A stretch of 64,000 nt of DNA from Pseudoroseomonas cervicalis (GCF_030818485.1 NZ_JAUTAJ010000003.1:176008-240007), one strand, 5' to 3'. Shown: positions 26,399 through 36,284, counted from the stretch's first letter. Notes: generated by a model not told the origin, from the sequence alone. Made by a program: numbers and translations.

Positions 26399-27390
26399 GC
26401 CGGCAGCAGCTCCGGGCGGGGGGCGGTGGCCGGCACCGGGCGGCTGGGCTGGAAACAGGCGGCGCGGTGATGGGGCGCGAGGTCCTCCAGCGCCGGGGTC
26501 GCGGCCTCGCAGGCGGCGCTGGCGCGCGGGCAGCGGGGGGCGAAGGCGCAGCCCGGCGGCATCGCCCAGGGCTCCGGCACGCCGCCCGGAATGGCGGCAA
26601 GTTTCCGGCGGGGCCCATGCATCGGCGGCAAGGCCGAGAGCAGGCCTTGGGCATAGGGATGCGCCGGCTGCGCGAACAGCAGCTCGGCCCGCGTCTCCTC
26701 GACGATGCGGCCGGCATACATGACGCAGACCCGCTCGCAGGTCTCGGCAACGACGCCGAGATCATGGCTGACGAGGACCAGCGCCATGCCGGTGTCGCGG
26801 CGGATTTCTGCCAGAAGCTCGAGGATCTGCGCCTGGATGGTGACGTCGAGCGCGGTGGTGGGCTCGTCCGCCACCAGCAGCTCGGGCTGGCCGGCCAGCG
26901 CCATGGCGATCATCACGCGCTGGTTCTGCCCGCCGGAGAGCTCATGCGGATAGGCCTCCAGCCGCCGCTTCGCATCCGGCATGCCGACGCGGTCCAGCAG
27001 GCGCCGCGCCTCCTCCCGGGCCGCGGCACCGGTCAGGCCGCGATGCAGCGCCAGCGCCTCGGTGATCTGGCGGCCGATGCGGTGCACCGGGTTCAGGCTG
27101 CTGGCCGGATCCTGGAAGATCATGGCGATGCGCCCGCCGCGCACCGCATCCAGCCGGGAGGCGGGGGCGCCGAGCAGCTCCTCGCCCCCGAGCGTCACGC
27201 TGCCGGTGACCCTGGCCTTGCCGGGCAGCAGGCCGAGCGCCGCCAGCCAGGTGACCGACTTGCCGCAGCCGGATTCGCCCACCAGCGCCAGGCTCTCGCC
27301 CGGGCGGATGGCCAGATCCACGCCGCGCAGCGCCGGCACGCCGTCGAAGGCGACGCGCAGGTCGCGCAGCTCGACCAGGGTCTCCGTCAT
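26395..27390 (-). CDS. Peptide-type ABC transporter ATPase (DppD/OppD family)
   Basis: A 331-residue ATPase partner. Walker [10 protein letters not shown], the family segment [20 protein letters not shown], signature [16 protein letters not shown], Walker [13 protein letters not shown] and [10 protein letters not shown] are present, with the C-terminal [14 protein letters not shown] and Cys-containing [14 protein letters not shown]. Note Val instead of Thr/Ser after the Walker A lysine-serine, as often in DppD. ATG 27390 lies two bases after the binding-protein stop. Longer in-frame extension to 27450 overlaps that gene and is not used. Confidence 0.92.
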   Translation of the reverse strand: MTETLVELRDLRVAFDGVPALRGVDLAIRPGESLALVGESGCGKSVTWLAALGLLPGKARVTGSVTLGGEELLGAPASRLDAVRGGRIAMIFQDPASSLNPVHRIGRQITEALALHRGLTGAAAREEARRLLDRVGMPDAKRRLEAYPHELSGGQNQRVMIAMALAGQPELLVADEPTTALDVTIQAQILELLAEIRRDTGMALVLVSHDLGVVAETCERVCVMYAGRIVEETRAELLFAQPAHPYAQGLLSALPPMHGPRRKLAAIPGGVPEPWAMPPGCAFAPRCPRASAACEAATPALEDLAPHHRAACFQPSRPVPATAPRPELLPA

Positions 27391-27392
27391 GC

Positions 27393-29030
27393 TCAGCCCT
27401 TCCAGTTGTTCGCGCGGAACTCCATGGCGAAGGCGGGGGCCGCCTTCCACGGTGTGCCGCGGCGCATCGCGGTGAAGGTCGCGTTCTGGTGCAGCACGGT
27501 GTAGGCGGGGTCCTCGCGCTCGCAGATCTCCAGCATGCGGCGGAAGGCCTGCTTGCGGCGCGCGCGGTCGGTCGAGGTCTCCAGCTCCACCGAGAGGCGG
27601 TTCATCTCCTCATTGCTCCACTCGCCCACCTGCTGCTGCTGGCCGTTCGGCCCGTGCTGGTTGACGATGGAGGAGACGGGATCGTTGAAGGGCGCGCTGT
27701 TCGACCAGTCGCGCACCGCTCGGCCCGGCTCGCGGGAGAGGATCTGCGACCAGTTCTCCTTCATCTCGATCTGCACATTCAGCCCGACCTGCTTCCACAT
27801 CTCGACCAGGATCTGCGCCGTCGGCGTCTGGTTGGTGTAGTAGTTGTTCAGCAGGCGATAGGGGATCGGGTCGCCCTTGTAGTTCGCCTCGCGCAGCAGG
27901 CGCTGCGCCTCCGCCGGATCGTATTTCGGCACGTCCCAGTCGCTGACGAACATGTCGCCATAGTAGTCCCATTGCAGCCCCTTCGGCACGACGGTGCGGC
28001 CGGCCCAGAGGCTCTCCACGATCGCCTGGCGGTCGATCGCATGGGTGAAGGCGCGGCGCACGCGCGGATCGACCAGCTGCGGGTGGTTCTTGTCGAAGCA
28101 GGTCAGGCGATGGTTCAGGATGGTGCCGCCCTGCACCTCATAGCGCCGGTCGCGCTCGATATCGGCGATCTGGTCGGGCGGGATGTCGCAGGCGAACTGC
28201 ACCTCGCCCGAGCGCAGCATGTTGATGCGCGCCGAGACCTCCGGCACCTCGATGAAGCGGATTTCCTTCAGCGGCGGGCGGCCGCCCCAGTATTCATCAT
28301 GCGCCACCAGGCGCAGCGACTGGTCGGGGCGGAACTCGGCCACCTTGTAGGGTCCGGTCAGGATCGGCTTGCGCGCCCAGTCGAACCAGGTCTCGCTCTC
28401 GATATAGCCGCGCTTGCTGATGATCTGCGCGCCATAGCGCGACAGGCGGCCCTCCAGCGTCACATCCGGCGTGGCGTTGTGGAAGCGCACCGTGTAGCGG
28501 TCGACGATCTCGACCCGCTCCAGCGCCGGGAAGGAACGGCGGGCCACCGCCGGCACCTCGGGCGGCAGATCGCGGCCGGCACGCGTCGGGATGCGCTCGC
28601 CGCTGACCTGGATGGTGCGCCCCTGCGCGGTCGGCGCGGTGTCGCCGAACATGCGCTCCGGCCCGAAGGTGAAGGCCACATCCTCGGCCGTCATCTCATC
28701 GCCATTGTGGAACTTCACGCCGCGGCGCAGCGTCATCTCGATGGCGCTGTCGCTGAGGCGGCGCCATTCGGTCGCCAGCTCCGGCACCGCCTTCAGCCCG
28801 CCCAGCCAGTCGCGGCCGATCAGCCCCTCCCAGAGGGAGGAGAACAGCACGCGCTCGCCGACATTGGACTGCTCACGCAGCACCTCCAGCGTGTTGGAGT
28901 TGCTGACCTTCTGCACCGCGATAGTGATGGAAGGCCGGTTGTCCGCCTGCGCGATGGCGAAGCGGGGCAGGGCGGCGGCACCCAGCGCCCCACCGGCGCC
29001 GAGCAGCAGGGAACGACGGTTGGCAATCAT
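27393..29030 (-). CDS. ABC transporter substrate-binding protein, peptide/nickel family
   Basis: A 545-residue family 5 extracellular binding protein. The N-terminus has a twin-arginine-like signal (NRRSLLLGAGGALGAAALPR, then AIAQA). Family landmarks are ELATEWRRLSDSAIEMTLRR, GVKFHNGDEMTAEDVAFTF, the binding-cleft region GTGPYK-type ILTGPYKVAEFRPDQSLRLV, and VRRAFTHAIDRQAIVESLWA. It captures the solute for the two permeases. The start overlaps the stop of the sulfatase gene as ATGA, so transporter and sulfatase are translated together, which suggests the cargo is the sulfatase substrate. Confidence 0.9.
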   Translation of the reverse strand: MIANRRSLLLGAGGALGAAALPRFAIAQADNRPSITIAVQKVSNSNTLEVLREQSNVGERVLFSSLWEGLIGRDWLGGLKAVPELATEWRRLSDSAIEMTLRRGVKFHNGDEMTAEDVAFTFGPERMFGDTAPTAQGRTIQVSGERIPTRAGRDLPPEVPAVARRSFPALERVEIVDRYTVRFHNATPDVTLEGRLSRYGAQIISKRGYIESETWFDWARKPILTGPYKVAEFRPDQSLRLVAHDEYWGGRPPLKEIRFIEVPEVSARINMLRSGEVQFACDIPPDQIADIERDRRYEVQGGTILNHRLTCFDKNHPQLVDPRVRRAFTHAIDRQAIVESLWAGRTVVPKGLQWDYYGDMFVSDWDVPKYDPAEAQRLLREANYKGDPIPYRLLNNYYTNQTPTAQILVEMWKQVGLNVQIEMKENWSQILSREPGRAVRDWSNSAPFNDPVSSIVNQHGPNGQQQQVGEWSNEEMNRLSVELETSTDRARRKQAFRRMLEICEREDPAYTVLHQNATFTAMRRGTPWKAAPAFAMEFRANNWKG

Positions 29031-30561
29031 CGGCTGCGCTCCTCAAGGCCACCGGGGGTGGCGCGGAAATGGGTCAGGGTGCGTTCGGCATGGCGCATGC
29101 GGTGCGACAGCGCCTTCTGCGCGTAGCGCGCCAGCACCTCGGCATGGGCCTGGTCCTGCGCGAGGTTCTCGAACTGGTTGGGGTCGCGCCGCAGGTCGAA
29201 GAGCAGCGCCGGCAGGCCGGAGAAATGGACGTATTTCCACTCCTCATCCTGCACGACGCAGAGCGAGGCATCGTCCATGCCGAGGCCGAGCGCACTCTCC
29301 GGCTGCGAGTAATGGATGTCGCGGAAATCGTATTCGTAGAAGAGATGCTCGCGCCAATCGGCGGGTTTTTCGCCGTTCACCAGCGGCAGGACGGAGCGGC
29401 CATCGCAGGCGCGCGGCGCCTCGCCGCCCAGCCATTCCAGGATGGTCGGCAGCACATCGACGCTTTCGGTGAAGGCGCTCTCGATCCGCCCGGCGCCCTC
29501 GCGCCGCTCCGGGTCCTTCACCACCAGCGGGATGCGGAAGCTCTCATCATGATAGCCGATCTTGCCGAGCAGATAATGGTCGCCCAGCTGCTCGCCATGG
29601 TCGGAGGTGAAGATGATCAGCGTGTCATCCCACTGCCCGGTCTCGTCGAGATGCTCGAAGACCTTGCCGAGTGCGTCATCGACCTCGGTGATCAGGCCGG
29701 AATAGGTGGCGCGCATCTGGCGGATGGCGGCCTCGTCCATCTCGGTCGCGGCACCGCCGGCGCCGTGGAAGAAGGAGCCCTGGCTGATGCCGCGCAGGTA
29801 GAAATCCAGCAGCGGGTGCTGCGCCGCCTCCTCCTGCCAGCTCGGGCGGCGCTGGATCGCCGGCATCTCGGCCGGCGAATACATGGTGTTGTAGGGCTCG
29901 GAGGCGATGAAGGGCGGGTGCGGCCGCCAATAGCCCAGATGCAGGAACCAGGGCTTGTCGCCCTTGCCCTTGAGATAGGTGAGCGCCCGCTCGGGTGAAA
30001 TAGGCGGTGTCCGACAACTCGGCGGGGATCCGGCTGGGGCGGTCGGTGGCACCCGGCACCGAATCCTCGCCCTCCGGCAGCCAGATGTTTTCCCGCTTCT
30101 CCGGCAGTGCGTAGCCCTTCTGGGCCAGCCAGCCGAAATAGCCGTCCATGCTGGGCTCGAAGGCGCCGACGGCGCGGAAGCCCTCCATCAGATCGCCCAG
30201 CGTGGTGAAGCGCGGGTCGCGGGAAGAGGTGGTGCGCGGATCGGGCGTCGAGGTGGTGTAGCCGATCAGCGCCGGGTCATAGCCGATCTGCCGCAGCGCC
30301 TTGCCGAGATTCATGTGGCGCGCATCCAGCGGCACGGTGTTCTGCACCGCCCGGTGGTTCATCAGATACAGCCCGGTCAGCAGGCTGGCGCGCGCCGGGC
30401 CGCAGGGCACGGTGGTGGTGACATGGTTGCGGAAGGTCACGCCCTCGCGGCACAGCCGGTCCAGATTCGGCGTGCGCAGGAAGCCGGCGCCCAGGGGCGG
30501 GGACGAAATCCGCCCGCCATTGATCGACAACGATGAGAAGAACATTCTTGCGGCGCGCCAT
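29027..30561 (-). pseudogene. Cytoplasmic sulfatase with two frameshifts
   Basis: Type I sulfatase, read in three successive frames. Frame 1 (from ATG 30561) gives ARRKNVLLIVVDQWRAD with the metal-binding Asp; frame 2 gives GFLRTPNLDRLCREGVTF and the active-site signature PCGPARASLLTG, whose Cys (codon about 30402-30404) would become formylglycine; frame 3 gives KPWFLHLGYWRPHPPF, FTSDHGEQLGDH and the C-terminal domain. The shifts lie at 30492-30503 and 29993-29996, each explained by one extra C in a coding-strand C-run. No signal peptide is present, so it would act after import of a sulfate ester. Decay or sequencing error cannot be told apart here. Confidence 0.82.
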
Positions 30562-30746
30562 GTCAGCCTTGTCCGGATGGGCGATGATGGCGCGACCGCT
30601 TAGACCCGGCCCGGGACAGGGCGATGACGGATCTGTTGCCTTGCCGTGACACCGGGCCCGGAACCGGTGCGGCCCCGGGCGCTTGACGAATGCACGCGCG
30701 GGGACGACACAATAAGAGATTGCACGCAGCCAGCGGGAGGATTGCC

Positions 30747-31250
30747 ATGCCGCATGACGGCCACCATCACGAGACGCTGCCGCCCTCCATCCCGGAGGAT
30801 GGCTGGAAGCACAGCGGCGTGCGGGTCATCCCGGCCGGCAGCCTGGACCCCAACACCGCCAGCACCCCCGGCATGAACCGCGCCGCGGCGATCAACGCCG
30901 CCCGCGTCGGCGCGCAGAAGATCTGGGCTGGCACGGTTCACATCCATGCCAATGCCAAGACCGGGGCGCATCACCACGGCCCGCTGGAAAGCGTGATCTA
31001 TGTCGTGCGCGGCCGCGCCCGCATGCGCTGGGGCGAGAAGCTGGAATTCGTGGCCGAGGCCGGGCCGGGCGATTTCATCTACGTGCCGCCCTATGTGCCG
31101 CACCAGGAGATCAACGCCTCCTCCGACGAGACGCTGGAATGCGTGCTCGTGCGCAGCGACAATGAGGCGGTGGTGGTGAATCTCGACATCGAGCCGGTGG
31201 AGAAGCCGGAGGACGTCGCCTGGGTCGACCCGATCCACAAGGCGCCCTGA
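30747..31250 (+). CDS. Cupin-domain protein
   Basis: A 167-residue single-cupin protein. Motif 1 reads GAHHHGPLESVIYVVRG, supplying two His and one Glu metal ligands, and motif 2 is PGDFIYVPPYVPHQEIN with the last His ligand. Such proteins are dioxygenases, isomerases or sensors; nothing seen fixes the reaction. ATG 30747 is chosen for GGGAGG; an earlier ATG at 30690 lacks a site. It is divergent from the sulfatase operon across 185 bases, which may hold a shared control region, and is followed by pfkB after 56 bases. Confidence 0.85.
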   Translation: MPHDGHHHETLPPSIPEDGWKHSGVRVIPAGSLDPNTASTPGMNRAAAINAARVGAQKIWAGTVHIHANAKTGAHHHGPLESVIYVVRGRARMRWGEKLEFVAEAGPGDFIYVPPYVPHQEINASSDETLECVLVRSDNEAVVVNLDIEPVEKPEDVAWVDPIHKAP

Positions 31251-31306
31251 GGGGCCGGCGCGGTGTTGTGGTTGCCGCGCCCGGCGCGGCGCCACACATT
31301 CGGATC

Positions 31307-32248
31307 ATGACGCCCAAGATCACCACCCTGACCCTGAACCCGACCATCGACCTGGCCTGCGAGGCCCCGGAGGTGCGTCCCGTCCGCAAGATCCGCACCA
31401 CCGGGGAGCGCGCCGATCCCGGCGGCGGCGGCGTCAACGTCGCCCGCGTGGTGCAGGAGCTGGGCGGCGAGGTCGAGGCGGTGATCCTGGCCGGCGGCGT
31501 CACCGGCCATTTCCTCGAGGAGCTGCTGGACGAGATCGGCCTGAAGCGGCGCAGCGTGCCGATCGCCGGCCGCACCCGCATCAGCCAGACCGTGCTCGAT
31601 CGCAGCCGCGGCGAGGAGTTCCGCTTCGTCGCCGAGGGCCCCGAGGTGAGCGAGGCCGAGTGGCATTCGGCCCTTTCCCTGCTGGAGACGCTGCCCGCGG
31701 GCAGCTGGCTGGTGGCCAGCGGCAGCCTGCCGCGCGGCGTGCCGGAGGATTTTTACGCCCGTGTCGCCAGCGTCGCCCAGGCGCGCGGGCTGCACTGGGT
31801 GCTGGACAGTTCCGGCCCCGCCCTTGCCGCCGGCGCCGGCCATGGCGCCGAGCTGATCAAGCCCAGCCAGGGCGAGTTCGAGGCGCTGGTCGGCCGCTCG
31901 CTGCGCGCCCCCGGCGCGCTGGAGGCGGCGGCGCGCGAGGCCGTCGCCCAGGGCCTGGCGAAGCGCCTGGCGGTGACGCTGGGGCATGAGGGGGCGCTGC
32001 TGGCGACGGCGGCGGGCACGCTGCGCCTGCCGGCCCTGCCGGTCGAGGTGCGCGGCGCGGTCGGCGCCGGCGACAGCTTCGTCGCCGCCATGACCCTCGC
32101 CCTGGCGCGCGGCGCCAGCGACGAGGACGCCTTTGCCTGGGGCATGGCGGCGGGTGCGGCCGCTGTCTCCAATGCCGGCACCGCCCACCCGACCCGGGCC
32201 GAGGTGGAGCAGCTGCGGTCCCGGCTGGAGCCGGGCCGGCTCGGCTGA
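31307..32248 (+). CDS. pfkB: PfkB-family 6-phosphofructokinase/sugar-phosphate kinase
   Basis: A 313-residue ribokinase-superfamily kinase close to E. coli PfkB (phosphofructokinase 2). The start TLTLNPTIDLACEAPEV, PGGGGVNVARVVQELGG (substrate site) and VRGAVGAGDSFVAAMTLALA (ATP/anion-hole motif with catalytic Asp) are characteristic. It phosphorylates fructose-6-phosphate or a related sugar phosphate. ATG 31307 has no clear ribosome site; a start 13 codons earlier is possible. Nearby glycogen debranching and GH13 glucosidase genes suggest a role in using stored or imported glucans (inference). Confidence 0.88.
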   Translation: MTPKITTLTLNPTIDLACEAPEVRPVRKIRTTGERADPGGGGVNVARVVQELGGEVEAVILAGGVTGHFLEELLDEIGLKRRSVPIAGRTRISQTVLDRSRGEEFRFVAEGPEVSEAEWHSALSLLETLPAGSWLVASGSLPRGVPEDFYARVASVAQARGLHWVLDSSGPALAAGAGHGAELIKPSQGEFEALVGRSLRAPGALEAAAREAVAQGLAKRLAVTLGHEGALLATAAGTLRLPALPVEVRGAVGAGDSFVAAMTLALARGASDEDAFAWGMAAGAAAVSNAGTAHPTRAEVEQLRSRLEPGRLG

Positions 32249-32371
32249 GGGGGATTGGCAAAGCTTGCTTCGCAGCGCACACGGTTTCGTGTAATCAGCC
32301 TGTCCCGCCGGCGCGGAGAACCGCGCCGGCGGCCCGACCATCCCCTCCCCCTTTCCCCCCAGGACCGTTCC

Positions 32372-34081
32372 GTGCGGTTTCTCAACGCCTTGCTGCGGCG
32401 CAACACCGCCTTGCCGCCAGCGGCCGGGGCGGCGGCGCCGGATCCGGCCCTGGCCGGCGACGCCGTCGCGGCCATCGCCGAGCGCGACCGGCTGCGCGCC
32501 ATGCTCGACACCAATTCCGACTGGATCTGGGAGGTGGATGCCGAGGGCCGCTACACCTTCGCCTCCGCCCATATCGAGGCGCTGCTGGGCTACCGCCCCG
32601 AGGAGGTGCTGGGCCGCACCCCCTTCGACCTGATGCCGCCGGAGGAGGCGGCGCGCATCGGCACCATCTTCGCCGGCATCGCCGCGCGCAAGGCGCCCTT
32701 TTCCGGCCTGCTGAACCGCAACCGCCACGCCGATGGCCGCATCATCGTGCTGGAGACCAGCGGCGTGCCGCTGCTGGCCGAGGATGGCAGGCTGCTCGGC
32801 TATCGCGGCGTCGACCGCGACGTCACCGAGCGCGAGGCGCGCACGGCGCAGATCGCCTGGGCGGCGCGGCATGATTCGCTGACCGGCCTGGCCAACCGCA
32901 CCGAGTTCCAGGCGCGGCTGGAGGAAAGGCTGGCCCAGGGGGAGGCCACCGGGCTGCTGCTGCTCGACCTCGACTTCTTCAAGGAGGTGAACGACCAGCT
33001 CGGCCATGCCAGCGGCGACGTGCTGCTGCGCCAGGTGGCGCAGCGGCTCGACCGGCTGCTGCCGGAGGGGAGCCTGGGCGCGCGGCTCGGCGGCGATGAA
33101 TTCGCGGCGCTGCTGGCGGCGGGGCCGGAGCAGGCCCAGGCCCTGGCGCAGCATCTGTCCGGGGCGCTGTGTGAACCTTACCAGCTCGAGGGGCGCAGCG
33201 CGGTGATCGGCGTCAGCTGCGGCCTGGCCCTGGCGCCGCGCCATGCCGGCGCCGTCTCCGCCCTGCTGCGCTGCGCCGACCTGGCGCTGTACCAGGCCAA
33301 GCAGGAAGGGCGCGGCCATGTCTGCCTCTACGGCCCGCAGCTGGAGGCGCGGCAGCGCACCGATGAGGGGCTGGAGGCGGCGCTGCGCCGCGCCATCGCG
33401 CAGGAGGACATCTCCCTCTGCTACCGGCCGCTGCGCGATCTGGCCGATGGCCGGGTGCGGGGCTGCTTCGCCGAGCCCGGCTGGTGGCACCCGGTGCAGG
33501 GCGCCATGCCCGCCGAGGCCTTTCTGGGCCTGGCCGACCGCACCGGGCTGGTGCTGCCGCTCGGCGCCCAGCTGCTGCGCCGCGCCTGCCGCGCCGCCCG
33601 CGACTGGCCGGCGGAGTGGCGCCTGACCCTGCCGGTGACCGCCGTGCAGCTGCGCGACCCGAGCTTCCCCGCCCTGGTGCAGCAGGTGCTGCAGGAGACC
33701 GGCCTGCCGCCGGCGCGGCTGGAGATGGCGGTGAGCGAGGCCTCGCTCGGCCAGGGGGCCGGCCCGCTGCCGCGCGCCCTGCGCAAGCTGCGCGAACTCG
33801 GCATCGGCCTGGCGCTGGACCGCTTCGGCGAGGGCGCGGTGTCGCTCGGCCTGCTGCAGCGCTTCCGCTTCGACCGGCTGCGCCTGGCCCCCGCCCTGAC
33901 CGAGGCGCTGCCGCGCGAGCCGGAGGCCGGCATGGTCGCCGCCATCCTGCTGCTGGCCGGGCGGCTCGGCGCGCGGGTGACAGCGCTGGGCACGCTCGGC
34001 GCGCCGCAGCGCGCCGCGCTGCACGCGCTGGGCTGCCAGGAGGAGCAGGACACGGCCGCCGCGGAGGTGCCGCCGGGCTGA
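32372..34081 (+). CDS. PAS-GGDEF protein with degenerate EAL domain
   Basis: A 569-residue putative diguanylate cyclase. A PAS domain (about 40-150: LDTNSDWIWEVDAEGRYTFA to YRGVDRDVTERE) leads into GGDEF (about 165-325) with intact GGDEF at 240-244 (ARLGGDEFAAL); the RxxD inhibitory site is missing. The EAL region (about 345-560) is decayed: the EAL triad position reads AEPGWWHP and the later DDFG-type motif reads LDRFGEGA, so phosphodiesterase activity is unlikely. Start GTG 32372 has AGGA at seven bases. No membrane helix is seen, so the PAS domain would sense a cytoplasmic signal. It converges with the debranching gene with only four bases between. Confidence 0.85.
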   Translation: MRFLNALLRRNTALPPAAGAAAPDPALAGDAVAAIAERDRLRAMLDTNSDWIWEVDAEGRYTFASAHIEALLGYRPEEVLGRTPFDLMPPEEAARIGTIFAGIAARKAPFSGLLNRNRHADGRIIVLETSGVPLLAEDGRLLGYRGVDRDVTEREARTAQIAWAARHDSLTGLANRTEFQARLEERLAQGEATGLLLLDLDFFKEVNDQLGHASGDVLLRQVAQRLDRLLPEGSLGARLGGDEFAALLAAGPEQAQALAQHLSGALCEPYQLEGRSAVIGVSCGLALAPRHAGAVSALLRCADLALYQAKQEGRGHVCLYGPQLEARQRTDEGLEAALRRAIAQEDISLCYRPLRDLADGRVRGCFAEPGWWHPVQGAMPAEAFLGLADRTGLVLPLGAQLLRRACRAARDWPAEWRLTLPVTAVQLRDPSFPALVQQVLQETGLPPARLEMAVSEASLGQGAGPLPRALRKLRELGIGLALDRFGEGAVSLGLLQRFRFDRLRLAPALTEALPREPEAGMVAAILLLAGRLGARVTALGTLGAPQRAALHALGCQEEQDTAAAEVPPG

Positions 34082-34085
34082 GCGC

Positions 34086-36284
34086 TCAGCCGATCTGCAG
34101 CACCGCCTGCACCCCGCCGGAGCGGCCGAGCACATGCATCGCCACCTCGCCATCGACGCGCTGGAAGGCGATGTCGAGATGCCCTTCGCCCAGCCGCAGA
34201 TTGTGCAGGCTCAGCCCGTGCAGGAAGCGCGGCAGCACCGGCTGGTCGAACTCCACCCGGCCGCGCGCCGGGTCGAAGCCGAGGCCGATGCAGGCGCGCA
34301 GCAGGGCGAAGGGGGTGGAGGCGGCCCAGGCCTGGGGCGAGCAGGCCACCGGGTAGAGCACCGGCCCCTGGCCGCGGCGGCGCGGGAAGCCGCAGAACAG
34401 CTCCGGCAGGCGGCGCTGGTCGGAGGCCGTGGCGGCGTCGAAGATGGCGCCGAACACCTGGGACGCGGCCTCGCGCAGCCCGTAGCGGGCGAAGCCCTCG
34501 GCGATCAGCGCGTTGTCGTGCGGCCAGACCGAGCCATTGTGGTAGCTCATCGGATTGTAGCGCGCCTCGCCCGAGGCGATGGTGCGGATGCCCCAGCCGG
34601 TAAAGAAGGAAGGGTCGAGCAGGGTGTGCGCCAGCTGTGCCGCCCGCTCCGGCAGGGCGATGCCGGCGAACAGCGCATGCCCGGCATTGGAGGCGCGCAC
34701 CCGGCAGGGCCGCTTCTGCCCGTCCAGCGCCAGCACATAGGTGCCGAGCGCCTCGTCCCAGAAGGCGGCGTCGAAGGCCAGGCGCAGCGAGGCGGCGCGC
34801 GCCTCGTACTCCGCCGCGCGCGCCGGCTCGCCCAGGGCGCGCAGGATGCGCGCGGCGGCCTGCCAGGCGGCATAGGCATAGGCCTGCAGCTCGACCAGCG
34901 CGATCGGCCCCTCGGCGATCGTGCCATCGGCATGGAAGATGGCGTCGTGGCTGTCCTTCCAGCCCTGGTTCAGCAGCCCGTCCGGGCGCTTGCGGCGATA
35001 TTCCTGGAAGCCGTCGCCATCGGCGTCGCCCTCCGTCTCGATCCAGCGCAGCGCCGCCTCGATATTCGGCCAGAGCCGGCGCAGCGTGGCCAGGTCGCCG
35101 CTGCGGTCGAGATAGGCGCCGGCCAGCATGACGAAGAGCGGCGTGGCATCGGCGCTGCCATAGTAGCGGCGGAACGGCACCTCGCCGAGCAGCGCCATCT
35201 CGCCCTGGCGGGTCTCGTGCAGGATCTTGCCCGGCTCGGCATCGGTGGCCGGGTCATGCGCCGTCGCCTGGTTCTCGGCCAGGAAGCCCAGCACGCCGCG
35301 GGCGATGGCCGGGTCGTACCAGAGCATGTGCCAGGCGGTGATCAGCGCGTCGCGGCCGAAGGCGGTGCTGTACCAGGGGATGCCGGCATAGGGGTAGGGG
35401 CCGTGCGGCGTCTCGGTCAGCAGCATGGTCAGGTCGGCGGCGGCGCGGCGCATCGCCTCGTTGAAGATGTCGTTGCTGCTGCTGACATGCGCCCGGCGCG
35501 AGGCCTGCTGCCGCAGCCAGCGCCGCCCGGCGCGCAGCGCCTGGCCGAAGCCCAGGCGCGGCCGGCAATCGGGCTCGGCCGGCGGGTTGCAGGCGATCTC
35601 GACGAACAGGGCGCAGCGGCCGCGCGCCGGCAGGGTCAGCTCCCACACCGCGCGATGCCCGTCGAGCAGCGCCGGGGCCGGGTCGAAGCGCAGCCGGGTG
35701 CGGCGCAGCGTGCCGTCCAGCCCGGTATAGGCCAGCTGCACCGCATCGGCGCCGAGGCTGGGCGCGTGCAGCGTGCCGCGGCGGGCGCGGCGGGCGCCGC
35801 GCGCCTCGAACAGATCGGCGAAATCGGCGGCGAAGCGCAGCTCCAACCGGATACGGTGCGGCCTGTCGTCGAAATTGCGGATCGCCAGCCGCTCATACCA
35901 GGTGCCCTGCCAGAGGAACCGGCTGCGGCGCAGATGCAGCATGTCCTCCGGCACGGTGTCGGCCGGCGGGCGCTGCTCCGGCGCCGCGCTGGCCGCCGGC
36001 GGCAGCGCCGCATTGGTCAGGTCGCAGCTCAGCGCGGCATTGTTCTGCAGCAGCGCGGCGGAGAGCAGCAGCGGCCGCTGCCCGTTCAGCCACAGGCTGA
36101 AGCGCGACAGATGCCGCGTGTCGCCGTGATACAGCCCCTCCGCGCCTCCGGTCAGCTCGCCGGCATGGTCGGCCAGGGCGAAGCTGTCGCCATGCTTCAA
36201 GGTGGTCGAATGGCCCTGCTGCAGCGCCGTGGTGGCGCTGGCGGGCAGCTCGTCATGCTCGGGAAGCGTGGAAGGCAGGTCCAT
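34086..36284 (-). CDS. Amylo-alpha-1,6-glucosidase-type glycogen debranching enzyme
   Basis: A 732-residue protein. The N-terminal beta-rich bacterial debranching domain (LKHGDSFALADHAGELTGG, GLYHGDTRHLSRFSLWLNGQ) is followed by an (alpha/alpha)6 barrel with YAGIPWYSTAFGRDALITAW, DGFQEYRRKRPDGLLNQGWK and YHNGSVWPHDNALIAEGFAR, the pattern of the GH15/GH63-like amylo-alpha-1,6-glucosidases. It removes alpha-1,6 branches from glycogen or acts on related glucans. ATG 36284 is preferred over 36341. No signal peptide, so cytoplasmic. It is divergent from the CBS-BON gene. Confidence 0.88.
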   Translation of the reverse strand: MDLPSTLPEHDELPASATTALQQGHSTTLKHGDSFALADHAGELTGGAEGLYHGDTRHLSRFSLWLNGQRPLLLSAALLQNNAALSCDLTNAALPPAASAAPEQRPPADTVPEDMLHLRRSRFLWQGTWYERLAIRNFDDRPHRIRLELRFAADFADLFEARGARRARRGTLHAPSLGADAVQLAYTGLDGTLRRTRLRFDPAPALLDGHRAVWELTLPARGRCALFVEIACNPPAEPDCRPRLGFGQALRAGRRWLRQQASRRAHVSSSNDIFNEAMRRAAADLTMLLTETPHGPYPYAGIPWYSTAFGRDALITAWHMLWYDPAIARGVLGFLAENQATAHDPATDAEPGKILHETRQGEMALLGEVPFRRYYGSADATPLFVMLAGAYLDRSGDLATLRRLWPNIEAALRWIETEGDADGDGFQEYRRKRPDGLLNQGWKDSHDAIFHADGTIAEGPIALVELQAYAYAAWQAAARILRALGEPARAAEYEARAASLRLAFDAAFWDEALGTYVLALDGQKRPCRVRASNAGHALFAGIALPERAAQLAHTLLDPSFFTGWGIRTIASGEARYNPMSYHNGSVWPHDNALIAEGFARYGLREAASQVFGAIFDAATASDQRRLPELFCGFPRRRGQGPVLYPVACSPQAWAASTPFALLRACIGLGFDPARGRVEFDQPVLPRFLHGLSLHNLRLGEGHLDIAFQRVDGEVAMHVLGRSGGVQAVLQIG

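Noticed and set aside
24308..26470. 720-codon open frame on the plus strand across the ABC importer genes
   Set aside because: Low-complexity Gly/His/Gln-rich antisense shadow of the permease and ATPase genes, whose Walker and permease motifs are intact on the minus strand.
33171..33185. GTGAACCTTACCAGC, one mismatch from the origin iteron
   Set aside because: It encodes CEPYQ, a normal GGDEF-protein segment, and stands alone 24 kb from the origin; chance is the simplest explanation.
31091..34153. 1020-codon open frame on the minus strand opposite cupin, pfkB and GGDEF genes
   Set aside because: No domain is recognisable and it opposes three genes with clear motifs; a GC-bias shadow.
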